Shown here piece by piece: positions 1 to 11,195 of a stretch of 64,000 nucleotides of DNA. The stretch is from Gymnorhina tibicen (taxonomy: Eukaryota > Chordata > Aves > Passeriformes > Artamidae). The stretch is from positions 89,182-153,181 of the forward strand of contig VXAZ01002122.1 of the NCBI GenBank assembly GCA_013399875.1. The letters are read 5' to 3'. The notes under the pieces are model-generated. The model was not told where the DNA came from. It made no database searches and was given only the letters and a program-made list of their open reading frames with translations. The position numbers and the translations under genes are program-made. Position 1 is the first letter of the stretch; every line of letters begins with the position of its first letter.

Positions 1-499
1 TGAGGTAAATTGTATGGGGTGCCCACGGGCGCCCTGGGGCTCGGGCCCCCCCCGGTTCCCTGGGGACGTCCCGCCCTGCCCCGACCTTTGATGTGCGGCA
101 GCTCCAGATAGGGCTGGTGGGACGGGAAACCGTCCAGAGCTGTGTGCCTGTCACCCCACGCCCTGCCACCCCCAGGTGTGCCCGTCCCCCGCGCCCTGCC
201 CGCCGGGCTGGGCACAGCCTTTCCTCCACCGGGCGCTGCTGTTCGTCCCGCCGGGCAGGTCGGACAGGGAGAGGGTGTTGTGAGTCGGGCTGGAGAGCGG
301 GGCAGGGCAGGGCAGGGCACATGGGGACATGGGCCACCAAGGCTCCATCACTCCCTGGCGGGTTTGGGACGGCCAGGGAGGGGCTGCCGGCCCTGCTTGG
401 TGCTCCCGGGTAGGCACAGGTTGGCTGATGGGAAGTGCTGCTGGTTGGTGACACTGTGCTCACCTCGGCCCCCCAGAACCGTGTCCCCAACCGCAGTGC

Positions 500-660
500 C
501 GGTGTCACTGCTCCCAGAACAAAATGTCAACCCATGCAAATGAGACTGCGGGAGCGGCTGATTGAAGGGCCCTGCCCCGCCCCGGAGTTGCAATCAAATA
601 TGCAAATGGCTCCCGAGGAGGCTAGTGAAGGCTATTAATAGCGGGGATGAGGCTGGGAGA
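500..660. promoter_or_regulatory. Candidate enhancer: two octamers and a MEF2-type site
   Basis: Two perfect POU octamers (ATGCAAAT) lie at 534-541 and 600-607, 66 bp apart. A palindromic CTATTAATAG at 632-641 fits the MEF2 consensus YTAWWWWTAR. The sites sit in an AT-rich island inside GC-rich DNA about 11.3 kb before the DLGAP3 start codon. POU and MEF2 factors act on many neuronal genes, so a neural enhancer is plausible, but conservation was not tested. Confidence 0.35.
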
Positions 661-1319
661 AAGCGTGGTGTTCCTGAGGGAATGAGCCTGGGGATGAGCT
701 TGTTCTGCTTGTCCCTCTGCCCAGCCCATCCGTCTCTGCAATGCCCTGGGCAGGTGACAGGTAGTCCCTGCGGGGAGCCCACGGGCACCAGGTATTGCTT
801 TGGCCACCATCACTCTTTGCAGGGCAGGTGCTGCCTCTGTGCCCACTGCCCAGTGCCCAGAGTGTGTCTTGGTGCTGAACAGCTGGGAAACCCTGTGGCA
901 AAATCACAGTTGCTGAAAACCCTGGACTGAGATTTCATCCCTGGGGAGGCAAACCAGGAGGGGCGAGGTGCCCGGTGGGACCTGGGCACTGCTGGGGGTG
1001 TTACTGTGGCTCGGCCCAGGCAGGGAGTGCAGCCTGAGGCAGCTGTCACCACGCTGGGGTAGGGAAGGAGGACGGGGCTCCCTCTCACCCCCCACACTTC
1101 ACCCTGTGCTTCCATACCTCCTTCCCCCTCCTGGTTTCCCTCCGTTGCCACTGAGGCAGAGGACATCCCTCTCCTGCCAGCTCCGCTGTGAGCACAAGGC
1201 ACTGGTGGGAAGCACGCTGTCCCCAGTGTCCCCAGCCAGCGCAGGGGTCTTGGTGTGCTTGGCTCCTGCTGCAGTCCCTCAACCCCATCTCTTGGGTTTT
1301 GGGATCCAGGAACCATCTG

Positions 1320-1495
1320 ACCTTTTTTTAGAAAATTGCGGAAGTCAGGCTGGAGTCAACAGTAACTAATTATTTAAAATCTGAAACTGGAATAATTAGC
1401 CCAATTAACAGTCTCAGGTGACGTCTGATTCCTTCTGATAACGGCCCAAGGAAGAGGGAAATTAATTAACCCGTCAGCTTGACATTTGTAGGTCA
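1320..1495. promoter_or_regulatory. AT-rich island with clustered TAAT cores
   Basis: An AT-rich block between GC-rich flanks carries TAATTA at 1367-1372, a second TAATTA near 1391, a CAATTAAC and an AATTAATTAAC near 1461-1470. There is also a TGACGTC-like CRE around 1418-1424. This looks like a conserved non-coding element with homeodomain sites. The call rests on base composition and motif clustering only. Confidence 0.3.
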
Positions 1496-2024
1496 CCGCC
1501 TTCTCCTCATGATGTCGGGGTGGGAGCAGGGCTGGTTTGGGGGGTCCCGTCTCTCTTGGTGCAAGGGGTCTGCACCCTTTGGCAGTCTCAGTGCAGGGAG
1601 GGGGCTGTGGGTGAGCCCAGGTGCCACCTGGGGGAGATGGACTGGGGGCTGCTGGGTGGGGGGACGAGGTGCTGTTGTCTGAGTCCAGGGTGCTGGGCAG
1701 GGGCACGAGCCGGGTGTCCCCCAGAAATGCCTCAGCCGGTCCGTGCGAGGCGGCAGCTGTGGGCCTTTAAGGTTGCTGTGGAAACGGTGCTGCTCGTTAC
1801 CGGGAGGAGCCTCCTGCTCTCCAGGCAGGGCCCCCCCATCCCTGCAGGAGGGGACCCCCACTCCGGGTACCTGGGACTCCACAGACCCCCGTGTCTGCGG
1901 AGGGACATGGCGAGGGCACGGCCGTACGCGCAGGTGGGTGGCCATGGGTGTGTAGCCCCCTCCAGCACGGACCCCCCACCCCAGCTTGGCCTTGGCATGG
2001 CCGGTGGTGCCGGGTAGGGCTGTG

Positions 2025-2090
2025 CATGCCTGGACACACCTGGACACGCCTGGACCCACAAGGACACGCATGGACACACGTGCATCCTGA
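2025..2090 (+). repeat. Short minisatellite, CCTGGACACR-type unit
   Basis: About six degenerate copies of a 10-11 base unit read as variants of CCTGGACACA. This is a simple tandem repeat with no coding support. Confidence 0.6.
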
Positions 2091-2279
2091 CCTGCCCGTG
2101 CAGCCCGGCCGTGCCCCCGAGGCCGCTGGGGACCCCGTCCTTGCACCTCGGCTGGCACAGGGACTCGGCTTGGCACCCGGACTGTGCTGCCTCCCCCCCG
2201 GCATGGCACGGGGCCCACGGAGAGCAGAGTGTGCCGAGGCAGAGCCCCCGGCTGCAGCCCGGTGCCACGCTCAGCTCTT

Positions 2280-2690
2280 GGAGTTTTAATGAGGTAAATT
2301 GTATAAAAAGCTCCGTTTGCCCTAAATGCCCATCCCTGCGTGAAGCTGCTGCGGCGCAGCCCGGGCACACCCCGGGAGCTGGGCAGGGGGCTACGGGGCT
2401 GGGCACATGCTCCCGGGCTGGGCACGTGGCAGCGGCAGGAGAGGAGGAGGACGAAGGCGGTTTAGCACATTTGCAATCATTTCCCTCCTCCCCCCCAAGT
2501 TTACAGCTTACCTCAGCGGCTTATCAGCCTCCAATCTCATTAAATCAGGCAAATTGTAGCATCTGATATTTTATGGAGATTAAGGTGTGCGCCCAGACTC
2601 TATAATTATCGGCAAAGATGTATTTACAATACCTTGTTGCTAGTAAACAAAAAATAACTTCAGATCAAAGCTCTCTTACAGGGGAATAAA
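2280..2690. promoter_or_regulatory. AT-rich candidate conserved non-coding element
   Basis: The block begins with TGAGGTAAATTGTAT (2290-2304), a 15-mer also found at 1-15, running into TATAAAAAG. After a short GC-rich gap, 2460-2690 is AT-rich with CATTAAATC, GATATTTTATG, TATAATTATC and GTAAACAAA (a forkhead-type core near 2642-2650). The composition contrasts sharply with its surroundings. Its function is unknown. Confidence 0.35.
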
Positions 2691-3259
2691 TCTGCCCATC
2701 GAGCCCCGCTGTGGCACACGGCAGGGAGACACCGGAGCCGCCCGGGGTGGGTGGGCATCACGGGGGGACACGCAGGGGGCGTTTCAGGGATGTCCCCGGT
2801 CCCACGTGGCTGCTGCGAGTCCCATGTGCTGGATCCATCCCCAGGGTCTCCCTTGCTGGCATCTCCCATGAGAGCCTGGTTGCACCCACCCCTCCGGCCA
2901 TGGCTCCACCGGGGATTTCCATCCCAGGGACCTCCCTGCTGAGACAAGTCCGGGATTTATCGGCACATGTGCATTGCCCCTGGATTCCTCACGGCGGTGG
3001 GAGCCTGCGGATTACCGATGTGGTGACGCTGGTTTATTGCTGCCTGAAGTGGATTTATCCGTGCGGCAGGGCCCGGGTTCGCTGCTGGTGTAAATCACCA
3101 CGGCACGGCTGGCAGGAGCCTCAGTGCCGTGGCTGCATCCCGACAGGCCCTTGGCATTCCAGCCTCCCTGGGGATTTTGTGGCCATGCTCCCCATGGGAC
3201 CGTGCGCTCCACACCACGGATCAGCTGCCCCTTCTCCGTCTCACTCTTGTGCCCACTGA

Positions 3260-3420
3260 AACGAGAATAAAATGGTGATAATGCTGCAGACGTCCTCTGG
3301 AAAGGGCTGTGAGGCAGATGAAAAGCCCTACTTAAGAGTGAGGCCATTATTATTAATAACTCGGAGCGAGGCTGTAAATTCAGCCGACACAGCTATTATG
3401 GGAAATGAACCTGCTCCCGT
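3260..3420. promoter_or_regulatory. AT-rich island with repeated ATTATT / TTAATAA cores
   Basis: Short AT-rich stretch (AAATGGTGATAATG, then CCATTATTATTAATAACTC near 3342-3362, then AGCTATTATGGG) inside GC-rich spacer. It is a candidate conserved non-coding element on composition alone. Confidence 0.25.
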
Positions 3421-4184
3421 GCCGGATCGCAGGCTGCCAGGTGTGGGATGGGGATGGGCATGGGAGAGACGGGCTGGATGGCCCCATGGCTGCTGGCTGG
3501 GTCATGCCCACAGCCCTGGGGTAGCATGGTCAGAGGGGACAAAACCTCTTGGCTGTCACCAGCTCCATCTGGGCTCTCTGGGATGATTTCTTGGCTTTTC
3601 TGGGACGGCTGGAAGTGTGAGGGAGGGATCCTGGAGCACAGGTCTCCTCCCCACGGGAAAGGAAGTGATTGAGCTTTGCAACAAGGCTGACACCTGGCCC
3701 AAGCTCATGTCAGGGGTGATGCAGGATGTGAGGAGCATGGCCAGAGCTGGGTGCTGGGAGAGGGGCCAGGGTGGTGCAGCTGGCATGAGGCTGGGCTGGG
3801 CAGGACCCGCCATGGCCATCCTGGGCTGACTGTGCCCATCTGGGGAGTGCCCAGGGCAGTATCTTGCCTTGGCAAAGGTTGCATTAAAATAAAAATAACC
3901 TGGTGCCATTCAGTGCCCAGCGCCTGCAGCCAGGTCAGCAAAAGGCAAAGAGCTGCCCTGGCTCCTATTCCGTCAGGATGATTTCACCTCTGGCACCGCC
4001 GCCCCTGAACGGGGCAGCCCCTGGGCTGGCAGGTGCCCAGGGTGGCAGAGCTGGGTGTGGGGCAGGGCAGGGGGTGCCGCGGGGGTGTGGAGTGCCATGA
4101 GGGTGCCACACGGGTGTCGCAGGGGCGCGGAGCAGCGGCCATGGGCTCGTGGTGCTGCCTGCACCCGGCTCAGGAGCTTCTGCG

Positions 4185-4285
4185 GGGGAACGAGCTTTGA
4201 TATAAATATCTTTTTGCTCAGCACACGACCTACTTTCCAGACAATGCCATTAGCCTCCCGACTCCCTCATTCATCTTCTGCCGTC
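4185..4285. promoter_or_regulatory. Small AT-rich island
   Basis: TTTGATATAAATATC and nearby AT-rich sequence lie between GC-rich flanks. A small regulatory element is possible. No further support is visible. Confidence 0.2.
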
Positions 4286-5089
4286 CTCCCCCAGCCCGCC
4301 CCGCACTGGCACCCGTGCCAGCATGGCACACCAGCCATGGAGTGGTGAGCCAGGACGGGCACCTGGCTCGGTGGCACCGCAGGGACCCCGTGCTGGGCTT
4401 GGGGCCAGCAGCAGCCCCGTTCCCGCAGCTGGCAGGGAGCTGTTGCTGCCTGTCCTCTGCCCCTGCTCTGGCTTTGTAGAGGGTGGCCGGGTCCCCTTGG
4501 GGGTTTCTCCACCCCATCCCACAGGATACTCAGATCTGCCTCCCTGCTGCCTCCAGCCCCATTCCCTGAAAAGTCCATGCCCTGGCTGGCAAATGGCCTC
4601 ATGTGGGAAATAAGTCCGTGTGCCTTCTTTTCACATTGCTACAGCCTCATCCAGGGACATCCTCGCCCAGGCACAGCTTTGTTGGCTATGTCCCGGTCAG
4701 GGCAGAGGGGAGCACAGCGAAGCAGCCGCGCATTGGCTCAGGGCAGGCCCAGGGGCAGCGTGTGGGATCAGGACCCCTCCTGAGCACCCCCAGAACATCC
4801 CTGGTGCTGGGCCCACACACGCGGCTCATCTGAGGATGATCCCACAGGAGCTCCCACGTGCTGGGCAGAGGCTGTGCCGTGCAGTTGGCAGCCAGTGAGA
4901 GGCTGGTGGCATTAGGGGCAGATTGGGCAGAGGGTGCCCGGTCCCACTGGCATGACACTGCCCAGCCCCTCTGGCTCGTGGGGACAGCCCTGACTTCAGT
5001 TTTCCCCCAAGAGCTGGAAACCCCTCTCTGGGCCCACCACCCGCACACCTCCGTGCACCCCCGTGATGAGCCCCCGCTCCTCCCCTGCA

Positions 5090-5190
5090 GCTAAAATTAA
5101 ATATTCAATTTGTATTGCTGGTAAATCCTTCAAATCTCTTTTATCTCTAAGCTGTTGTAGCAGGAATATCGGTGGTGTAATCTCCTGGGG
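5090..5190. promoter_or_regulatory. AT-rich island (AAATTAAATATTCAATTTG core)
   Basis: About 100 bases of AT-rich sequence contain homeodomain-like AATTAAAT and ATTCAATTT cores and an interrupted AATATTCAATTTGTATT palindrome-like core. It sits within GC-rich DNA upstream of DLGAP3 and is a candidate conserved element. Confidence 0.25.
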
Positions 5191-5494
5191 GCTCATCCCG
5201 CTGCCCTTCACAGCTCCTCAGCTTGGACCACGGTCCCTTTTCCTCACATCTCCCTCTGGGATGCTTCTGGTGGTGGAGCAGGTCTCCGGTGCCAGCAGCA
5301 GAGCACCCCATGGCACCCATCCTGTGGGTGCTGCTGGCTTCGGGGACAAGGGTGTGCATGGTCCCCAAACTGTGACGGAGGTGCCCTTGCCCAGGTGATC
5401 CAGGTGGTCCCACCAGAGTGTGCCCCACGCCTGCCGTGTCCTCACTTACCAGCTGTGCCCCCCCTCCCCTCGCTCTGTCCCCGCGCTAAGAGCA

Positions 5495-5565
5495 TTGTGC
5501 AGAATTATGTATTTAAATATTTAGGTTTTCATCAGCTTTGCAAATTAAGCCCATCCATTAAAGCG
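5495..5565. promoter_or_regulatory. Small AT-rich island
   Basis: Contains AATTATGTATTTAAATATTTAG followed by CAAATTAAGC and CCATTAAAGC. Only composition and TAAT/TTAA cores support the call. Confidence 0.2.
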
Positions 5566-7409
5566 GCAGTTTGGGTCCTCTGCTGGCGAGCTGGGCTGTG
5601 CCACGCCTCGGGCTTGCTGTGCTCATCCCAGCCCTGGCCCCAGGGGATGCAGCGTGGGAATGGGACGTGATGGCCCGGAGCATCCCTGCTGGCAGAGGGA
5701 CCGAGGGCTCTGCTTCCTTGCCGTTCCTGGAAACTCCGGCCCCTGCGGCCCCGCTGTGGGAAGAGCCGTGGGAGTGGACGGTGCTGTGAAGGGAACCGGT
5801 TGGGACGGGTGTTATTTGGGGTTGGAGTGAAGAGTGCCTCGTGCCGGGCAAAGCAGGATGAGGAGCAACGCTGGTGACAGGTGAGAGCCCTGGCTCAGCC
5901 GAGCACCTGGCAGGAGCAGAGCAGGGCTGGAAGTGCCAGCCTGCCAGGGGCTCAGTGCGAGTGAAGCTGGGGATGGAAGGGTCAGCCTGCCAGGGGCTTG
6001 GAGGGGATGGGCAGGGGGTGGCCAGAGATTGTCACTGCTCCCATGCTCAGTGCTAAGGCTGTGCTGTCCCGAGATCACCAAAGAGGCTTTGGAGTGATCC
6101 CTGGTTTAAGTCATTACACGGCATGGCCGGGAGGTAAGTGGCTCTTTAAGCCTCGGCAGCATGGCCCGTCTGGTGGCTCTGTGCGGGTGGGAGGGAAAAA
6201 TGGGGGTGGTGAGGAAATGGGGTTCATCCAGCACTGCTGCCAGCTGGGGCCCTGGCACAGCTGCAGGGCCTGAGGGGGCTGCCATGGCCCCCAGTGTCTC
6301 TGGCTCAGGCAGGTCTAACTCTTGGGGCATGCTGGAGCCCACCGCCCGCCTGGGGCACTGGAGTGAAGTGCCCGGTGGGAATGTGGGCAGAGCCCCCTGG
6401 GCGAGCGTGGCACAAGGGGATGTCCCTGCTCGTCCCTTCTCTTTGCTGCAGGTGAACATCAGGCTGTGGTCTCTCCATCCTGCTGGGCTCCCCGGTGTCA
6501 CCTGCATATCCCCCTTTCCCACCAAGGCCTGGAGGACACTGGAGGAGCGTGCCAGCTGCCGCTGGCCCCAGGCAGTGTGGGCAGATGTCAAGTGTGTCCA
6601 TGGGAGGGGAGCTGTCTGTGGGCATCACTGGTGATGGGTGCTCATCCGTGCAGCACGGCGCCCATGAACCCTGTGCCAGCTGGCACGGACTGGGGTCCCT
6701 GGAGCCCTGCCTGGCCTGGGGGTCCCTCCAGGGTCTCCCAATTCAGTCGGCTGTGCTCCTGATGCTCTGGTCGTGGGGTCCACCACTGGCAGTCGATGCC
6801 CCCTGCGCCATGTCCTGGCTCCTGTGGACAGGATGAGCATTGCTGTGGGGCCGAGGGGGCTAGAGGTGCCTGTGCCATGGGGCTTCTCACCCCTGCCAGC
6901 CCTTCCTCTGCCTGCACCTCCGCAGGGATGCTGCCATGGCCCATTCCTCATGCCACCTCTTTCCTTCTCAGTCAACATCCTGGGATCTGGCTGCCAGGCC
7001 TGGGTGTTCCCCGTCCTAAAGGGTTTTCGAAGAAGTGACTCTTCCACCAAGATCTGGGTTTGAGCTTTGCAGGGATGGAGTGCCAGACTCCTCTCTCCGC
7101 TGGCTTTGCCTTGGCAGCTCCAGGATGCTCCAGCTCCCTTGCACACCCAGCACAGCGGCATGGCTCTTGCCCCCAGAGAATCAGGTCTGGGGCCAGGGTG
7201 GGTGGTCCTGGGCTGTGTGTGCTGTGCAGGAAGGGGGTTCCTGTTCCTGCCGTGGTGGCAGCAGCCAGAGTCACCGGTGTTGTGGTGGGGAGTCCCAGTG
7301 CTGCCGGCCGTGCCGGGATCCCTGGCAGCTGGGAGCGTCGTGGCCGTATTTCCTCGCTCTGCTCCAGGAGTAATTGCTCAGATGGGGACGTGGGGCAACT
7401 CCCATCCCT

Positions 7410-7620
7410 CTCCCGGCATGGTAATGAGTGAAGAAGACTCAAAGACAAATGGCTCATTAAGAAGCAGTGCTGCATTGCAGGATTTTTCATCCCACCAACC
7501 GCTGCATCAGCAGAGGCAGCACCTCTCGTGCTCGCTCTCCCAGCCCTGGAGAAGGAGCTGTCAGGCAGCTGGGGCTGGTGCCAAAATTAATCATGTGCTT
7601 AATAACATTCCCGGCCCGTC
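7410..7620. promoter_or_regulatory. Two small AT-rich islands
   Basis: GGTAATGAG and GGCTCATTAAG lie at 7420-7460, and AAAATTAATCATG with GCTTAATAAC at 7583-7605. These homeodomain-like cores are set in GC-rich DNA. Confidence 0.2.
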
Positions 7621-7785
7621 GAACGCCCTGTCCTCAGCCTCCCGGCGTGTGGAGCGGGGCGGCCACGCCGGGCTGGAGCCTTGGGGCACTGTGGATTTGG
7701 ATTTGGTGCCTGGGAAGTGCCCGTGCTTGGCAAGAAAGGATGTGCCAGGGCAGGGCTAAACCAGGGGAGACGCCCTCGGCCCCCG

Positions 7786-7875
7786 GGTGCCAGAGCCTCC
7801 CAGTTATGTCCGGGTGCCAGGGTCCCCCAGTTTGTTGGGGTGCCAGAGCCCCCCAGGTTTGTCGGGGTCCCAGCC
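7786..7875 (+). repeat. 27-bp minisatellite, three copies
   Basis: Three copies of a unit of about 27 bases start with GGTGCCAG, read through CCCAG to TTGTYGG, and are followed by a partial fourth copy (GGTCCCAG). It has no coding support. Confidence 0.7.
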
Positions 7876-8157
7876 GGCCGTGCTGGGCAGCACGGTGCTG
7901 CCGGCCCTTCTCAGTGGCCCGGGTAAACATTTCTTTCTCCACTCACATTTACAGTTCCTCAGCTCATGTTCATCTTTCATGACTTTTTAAAATCTTGCCT
8001 CATCCCTTTTTTCCAGCGGTGCCCAGTTGGATCCTGCCCCTCGCAGCCCTCTGCAGGCAGTGCCTGCCTGCAGCTGCTCTGTTCTCTTTTATTAACAGTA
8101 ATTGGTTTTGATTTCCTGATTGCAGCCAGTGTATTTTCTGTGATTTTTGCATCCTGC

Positions 8158-8296
8158 TCACAGTTTTCCTCTTTCCCTTTTCCTCTTTCCCTTTTCCCCT
8201 TCCACCTTTTCTGTTTCCTTCTCCTCTCTTTTTTCCCATTTCCTTTCCTATTCCTTTTCCTTTTCTTCACCTTTCCCCTTTCCCTTTCCCCTTTCT
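8158..8296 (+). repeat. Polypyrimidine tract, degenerate (CCTTT)n
   Basis: About 140 bases almost wholly C and T on the plus strand, made of CCTTTTCC and CCCTTTTCCTCTTT variants. Mirror-symmetric pyrimidine runs of this kind can form triplex (H-DNA) structures. It directly borders the AT-rich island to its right. Confidence 0.75.
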
Positions 8297-8580
8297 GTGC
8301 TAAATTAGGTGATCTCTTACTAAGCCCCTCTTTTTTTCCTCCAGGCTGAGTAAATTTTACTAATTCAGCCTCATAAAATAACAGAGCAATTAGTAATAAA
8401 ATAAAATGTTTGCTTTCCACAATCCTTCTCGCTTACAATGAGCTGGGAAAGAGTAAATAGATTAAAAGCACGGCGGAAACGACCTGGCGGTATTCCATAT
8501 TTATTTCCTTCTGACGACCGTGGATCAAATTTGCTCAGCCCCTAAGTGGGAAAACCACTTTATTTTATTTTCTTCCGTGG
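8297..8580. promoter_or_regulatory. Largest AT-rich island upstream of DLGAP3
   Basis: Nearly 300 bases of low-GC sequence carry many TAAT and ATTA cores, including CTAAATTAGG, AGTAAATTTTACTAATTC and AGCAATTAGTAATAAAATAAAATG, then TCCATATTTATTTCC and TTTATTTTATTTTC. The sharp change from the GC-rich flanks and the diverse, non-repetitive sequence suggest a constrained non-coding element, possibly an enhancer. No alignment was available. Confidence 0.35.
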
Positions 8581-9759
8581 CTCCACTCGCGCGCGGTGCC
8601 GGGCGCTCACGCTGCGTGTTTGTTCTCCCCCGCTTTCATCCCAAGCCATAAAGGTCCCCAGCAGGACCCAAGCTGGCAGAACCTCGCATTAATTTGCAGA
8701 GCAGAAAGGGGCCGAGCTCGTGCCTCTCCCAGGCTGGAAGCTGGAAAAAAGTCCCTTTGCTGACGCTGGAAAGCCGGGGTGGCGGGAGGAGGCTTTGTGG
8801 AGCGAGCGGCCGGATCCGGAGCAAATGAAAGTCGATGGCGAGGTGGCCGCTGGGCCGGCTCCGGCACCCGCTGGCAGGGAATTGCATAACAGGATGGGAC
8901 TGGGGATGGTTTTGGGGCTAAACTGGGTGAAACACGTGGCTGTGGCCGTGCGGAGCTGTCCCCGTTGCTGCGCTGGTGTGGGGTGGCCTCGGGGGAGGAT
9001 GGAAGACTGGGCTGATAAAAAATACACAGGGAGGTGGGTCAGGCTGGTTTTGGGGAGGAATACCCTTGCTCTGGCTTCATCCCCTTCCTGTTCCTCCCCC
9101 AGAGCCTGCTGCCCCTGGGATTTCCAGTGTGGAGAAGCTGCTGCTGGTGGGACCATGAGGACAGCATCCCCCTGAGCGCTGGGCGGTGAGTGCCACCAAG
9201 AGGCTTCACTGGGACCCCAGCATGGGCTGCCCATGGTGGGGCTGCTGGGGAAGGGCAGGGGTCCAGGACTCCCTAAGTGCAGGGCCATCAACCCCTGGGG
9301 TCAGACCTGGAAATGTTAGAAAACCCAGTCTTGCCCTGTGCCAGGGCAGTTTGCCAGATCCAGACATTGTGGTGGGGTTTTGATGTCCTCTCACCTCCCC
9401 ACTGGTGTTCCTGGAGCTGGAGGAAAGATGGGAGGATCCTGGGTGCTATGGGGTCCCAGGAAAGCTCAACCTCCCGATGGGTCTGCCCTGAATCCCTGTA
9501 GCCCTGGGCCTTGGCATGGCGCTGCCTCCAAGGCGGGGATCTCATGGGGCAGCTGCTGGGAAGTGGAACTGCCTCTGCCAAGTGCTCCTATGGGAAATAA
9601 AGCAGGAGGCTGAATTTCAGGATGGCCTGGAGCACCAGGGACTACGAGCCCCTCTCCTCCCTGTGCTGACCCTCGCAAGGGGGAGACACGTCAGAGGGAG
9701 GTGGTGGTGGGGAGCCGCTGGTGGGAGTTTCTCCAGGCTCTGGATGCAATAAAGGCAAG

Positions 9760-9890
9760 GAGTGAGTTATTTGTAATGGTAATTACGCTCTTCCAGTTTA
9801 TCCTAGCACATAATTGTGTGGGCGGTAGGTTCCCACTGGTGGTAATTACCCTGGTGTTAAATGGCACAAAATTCAGCTGGGCTGGGTTTT
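9760..9890. promoter_or_regulatory. Island with palindromic GGTAATTACC sites
   Basis: GTAATGGTAATTACGC near 9774-9789 and the perfect 10-bp palindrome GGTAATTACC near 9840-9850 are about 60 bases apart, with CACATAATTGTG between them. Paired TAATTA palindromes are classic homeodomain-dimer targets. It is about 2.1 kb before the DLGAP3 start codon. Confidence 0.35.
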
Positions 9891-11074
9891 TCCCCCCTGA
9901 CTCGAGTCTGTGCTTTGGTGGCACAAATCCCTCCGTTCCGAGGGCTGCGCAGTGGATCGGCCTTCGGCGGGACGCAGCTCCAGCTCTCGGCCCTCTGCCC
10001 GTGAGCCACGCTGTGGCCAACTGCCCCAGTCCCATGTGCCAGCCTCCTGCCCACACTGCCCTCCTGGGACAGGGGAGAGGAGCGGGCTCGGCGACCTCTC
10101 CCACCCTCTGCACGTGGCCATCCCCGCTGGCACATGGGAACGGGGACCCTGGGCTGTGCTGCTTGTGCTGAGCCCCGCAGGATCACTCCCGACCCCTTCT
10201 CCATCCCGAGGTTGCCCTCAGGGAGCCCGGCTGGTCCCTGGGCAGGGCGTAGACGCCTGTGTCACCTTGGTGAGCTGGGACATGGATCCTTCACCACGGC
10301 ACGTCCCCACCCGCTGCCAGCGCTCCGCAGGTGCGGGGGAGCTGCGGCGCTGCCTCGCCGCCGGTTCCGGCATTGTTGAATTCCTGCACCTGCCGAGCAC
10401 AAAAGCCCGGCGGGCTCGTGCTGACGGGCTCCGCAGATATTTTGACTCCTTCTTGCCGCCGCGGCAGCAATATTTGGATCAGCTGTGAGCTTCCCTCCCC
10501 AAGCAGGGGATGATAGCTCAGCCCGCGGAGGCAGAGCTGGGCTGGGAGCCTGTCTGTCTGTCCGTCCTTCCATCCTGCTGCTCGATCCCAGGGCAGGGAG
10601 GCAGCTCCACCCCACGCTGCTGCTCCTGCTCCTCGCAGCAGCTCTCCCGGGAGGGGAGAGGCATCTTCTGTACCAGCTGCAGCATCCTTCCGTTCAGGTT
10701 AAGACGCAGCAATTAGGGAGCCTTGTTAGAGCAGGAGCGGGATCTGAGGGTGGGAAGCGGCGCAGGACGGAGCCATCCAGCCTGGAAGCCGGGAAGGAAG
10801 GCAGTGGTGGCTTGGGGCAGGTGTGCTCCCAGGGCCCTGTCTGCTGCTCAGGGCCAAAACGCCATCGCTGCCCACCCCCACAGCCCTTGGGGACCCCCAG
10901 CAGCTCTCCCCTCCAGGGCTGCTCAGGGACACAACCCCCTCCCACACAGCCCTGGCCCTCCCAGTGTCCCTCGTTTCCAGTCTCCATGGTCCAATCCCCA
11001 CGTGCCGCAGGGAACGTTGCACAGTCACCTTTCCCTGCAGCCAGTCTTGGAGACGTGCTGCCCACAGCACTCCG

Positions 11075-11195
11075 CCCAAATATGATAACAAGAGCATTAA
11101 CGATGCCTGTTAATTAGCTGAGATACTCGAGAGAATAAGTAATTTCTTCATTTACAGTCAAACCAAAGACAGAGCCTTTGAGGGACCGTAAGGCA
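11075..11195. promoter_or_regulatory. AT-rich island before the first DLGAP3 coding exon
   Basis: Contains AAATATGATAACAAGAGCATTAACG, TGTTAATTAGCTG and AAGTAATTTCTTC in GC-rich surroundings, with a second small island near 11,485-11,525. It is a candidate intronic regulatory element by composition and TTAATTA cores only. Confidence 0.25.

Noticed and set aside
1493..2425. 310-codon minus-strand open frame
   Set aside because: It is GC-driven, overlaps other long frames in all phases, and shows no domain or splice support.
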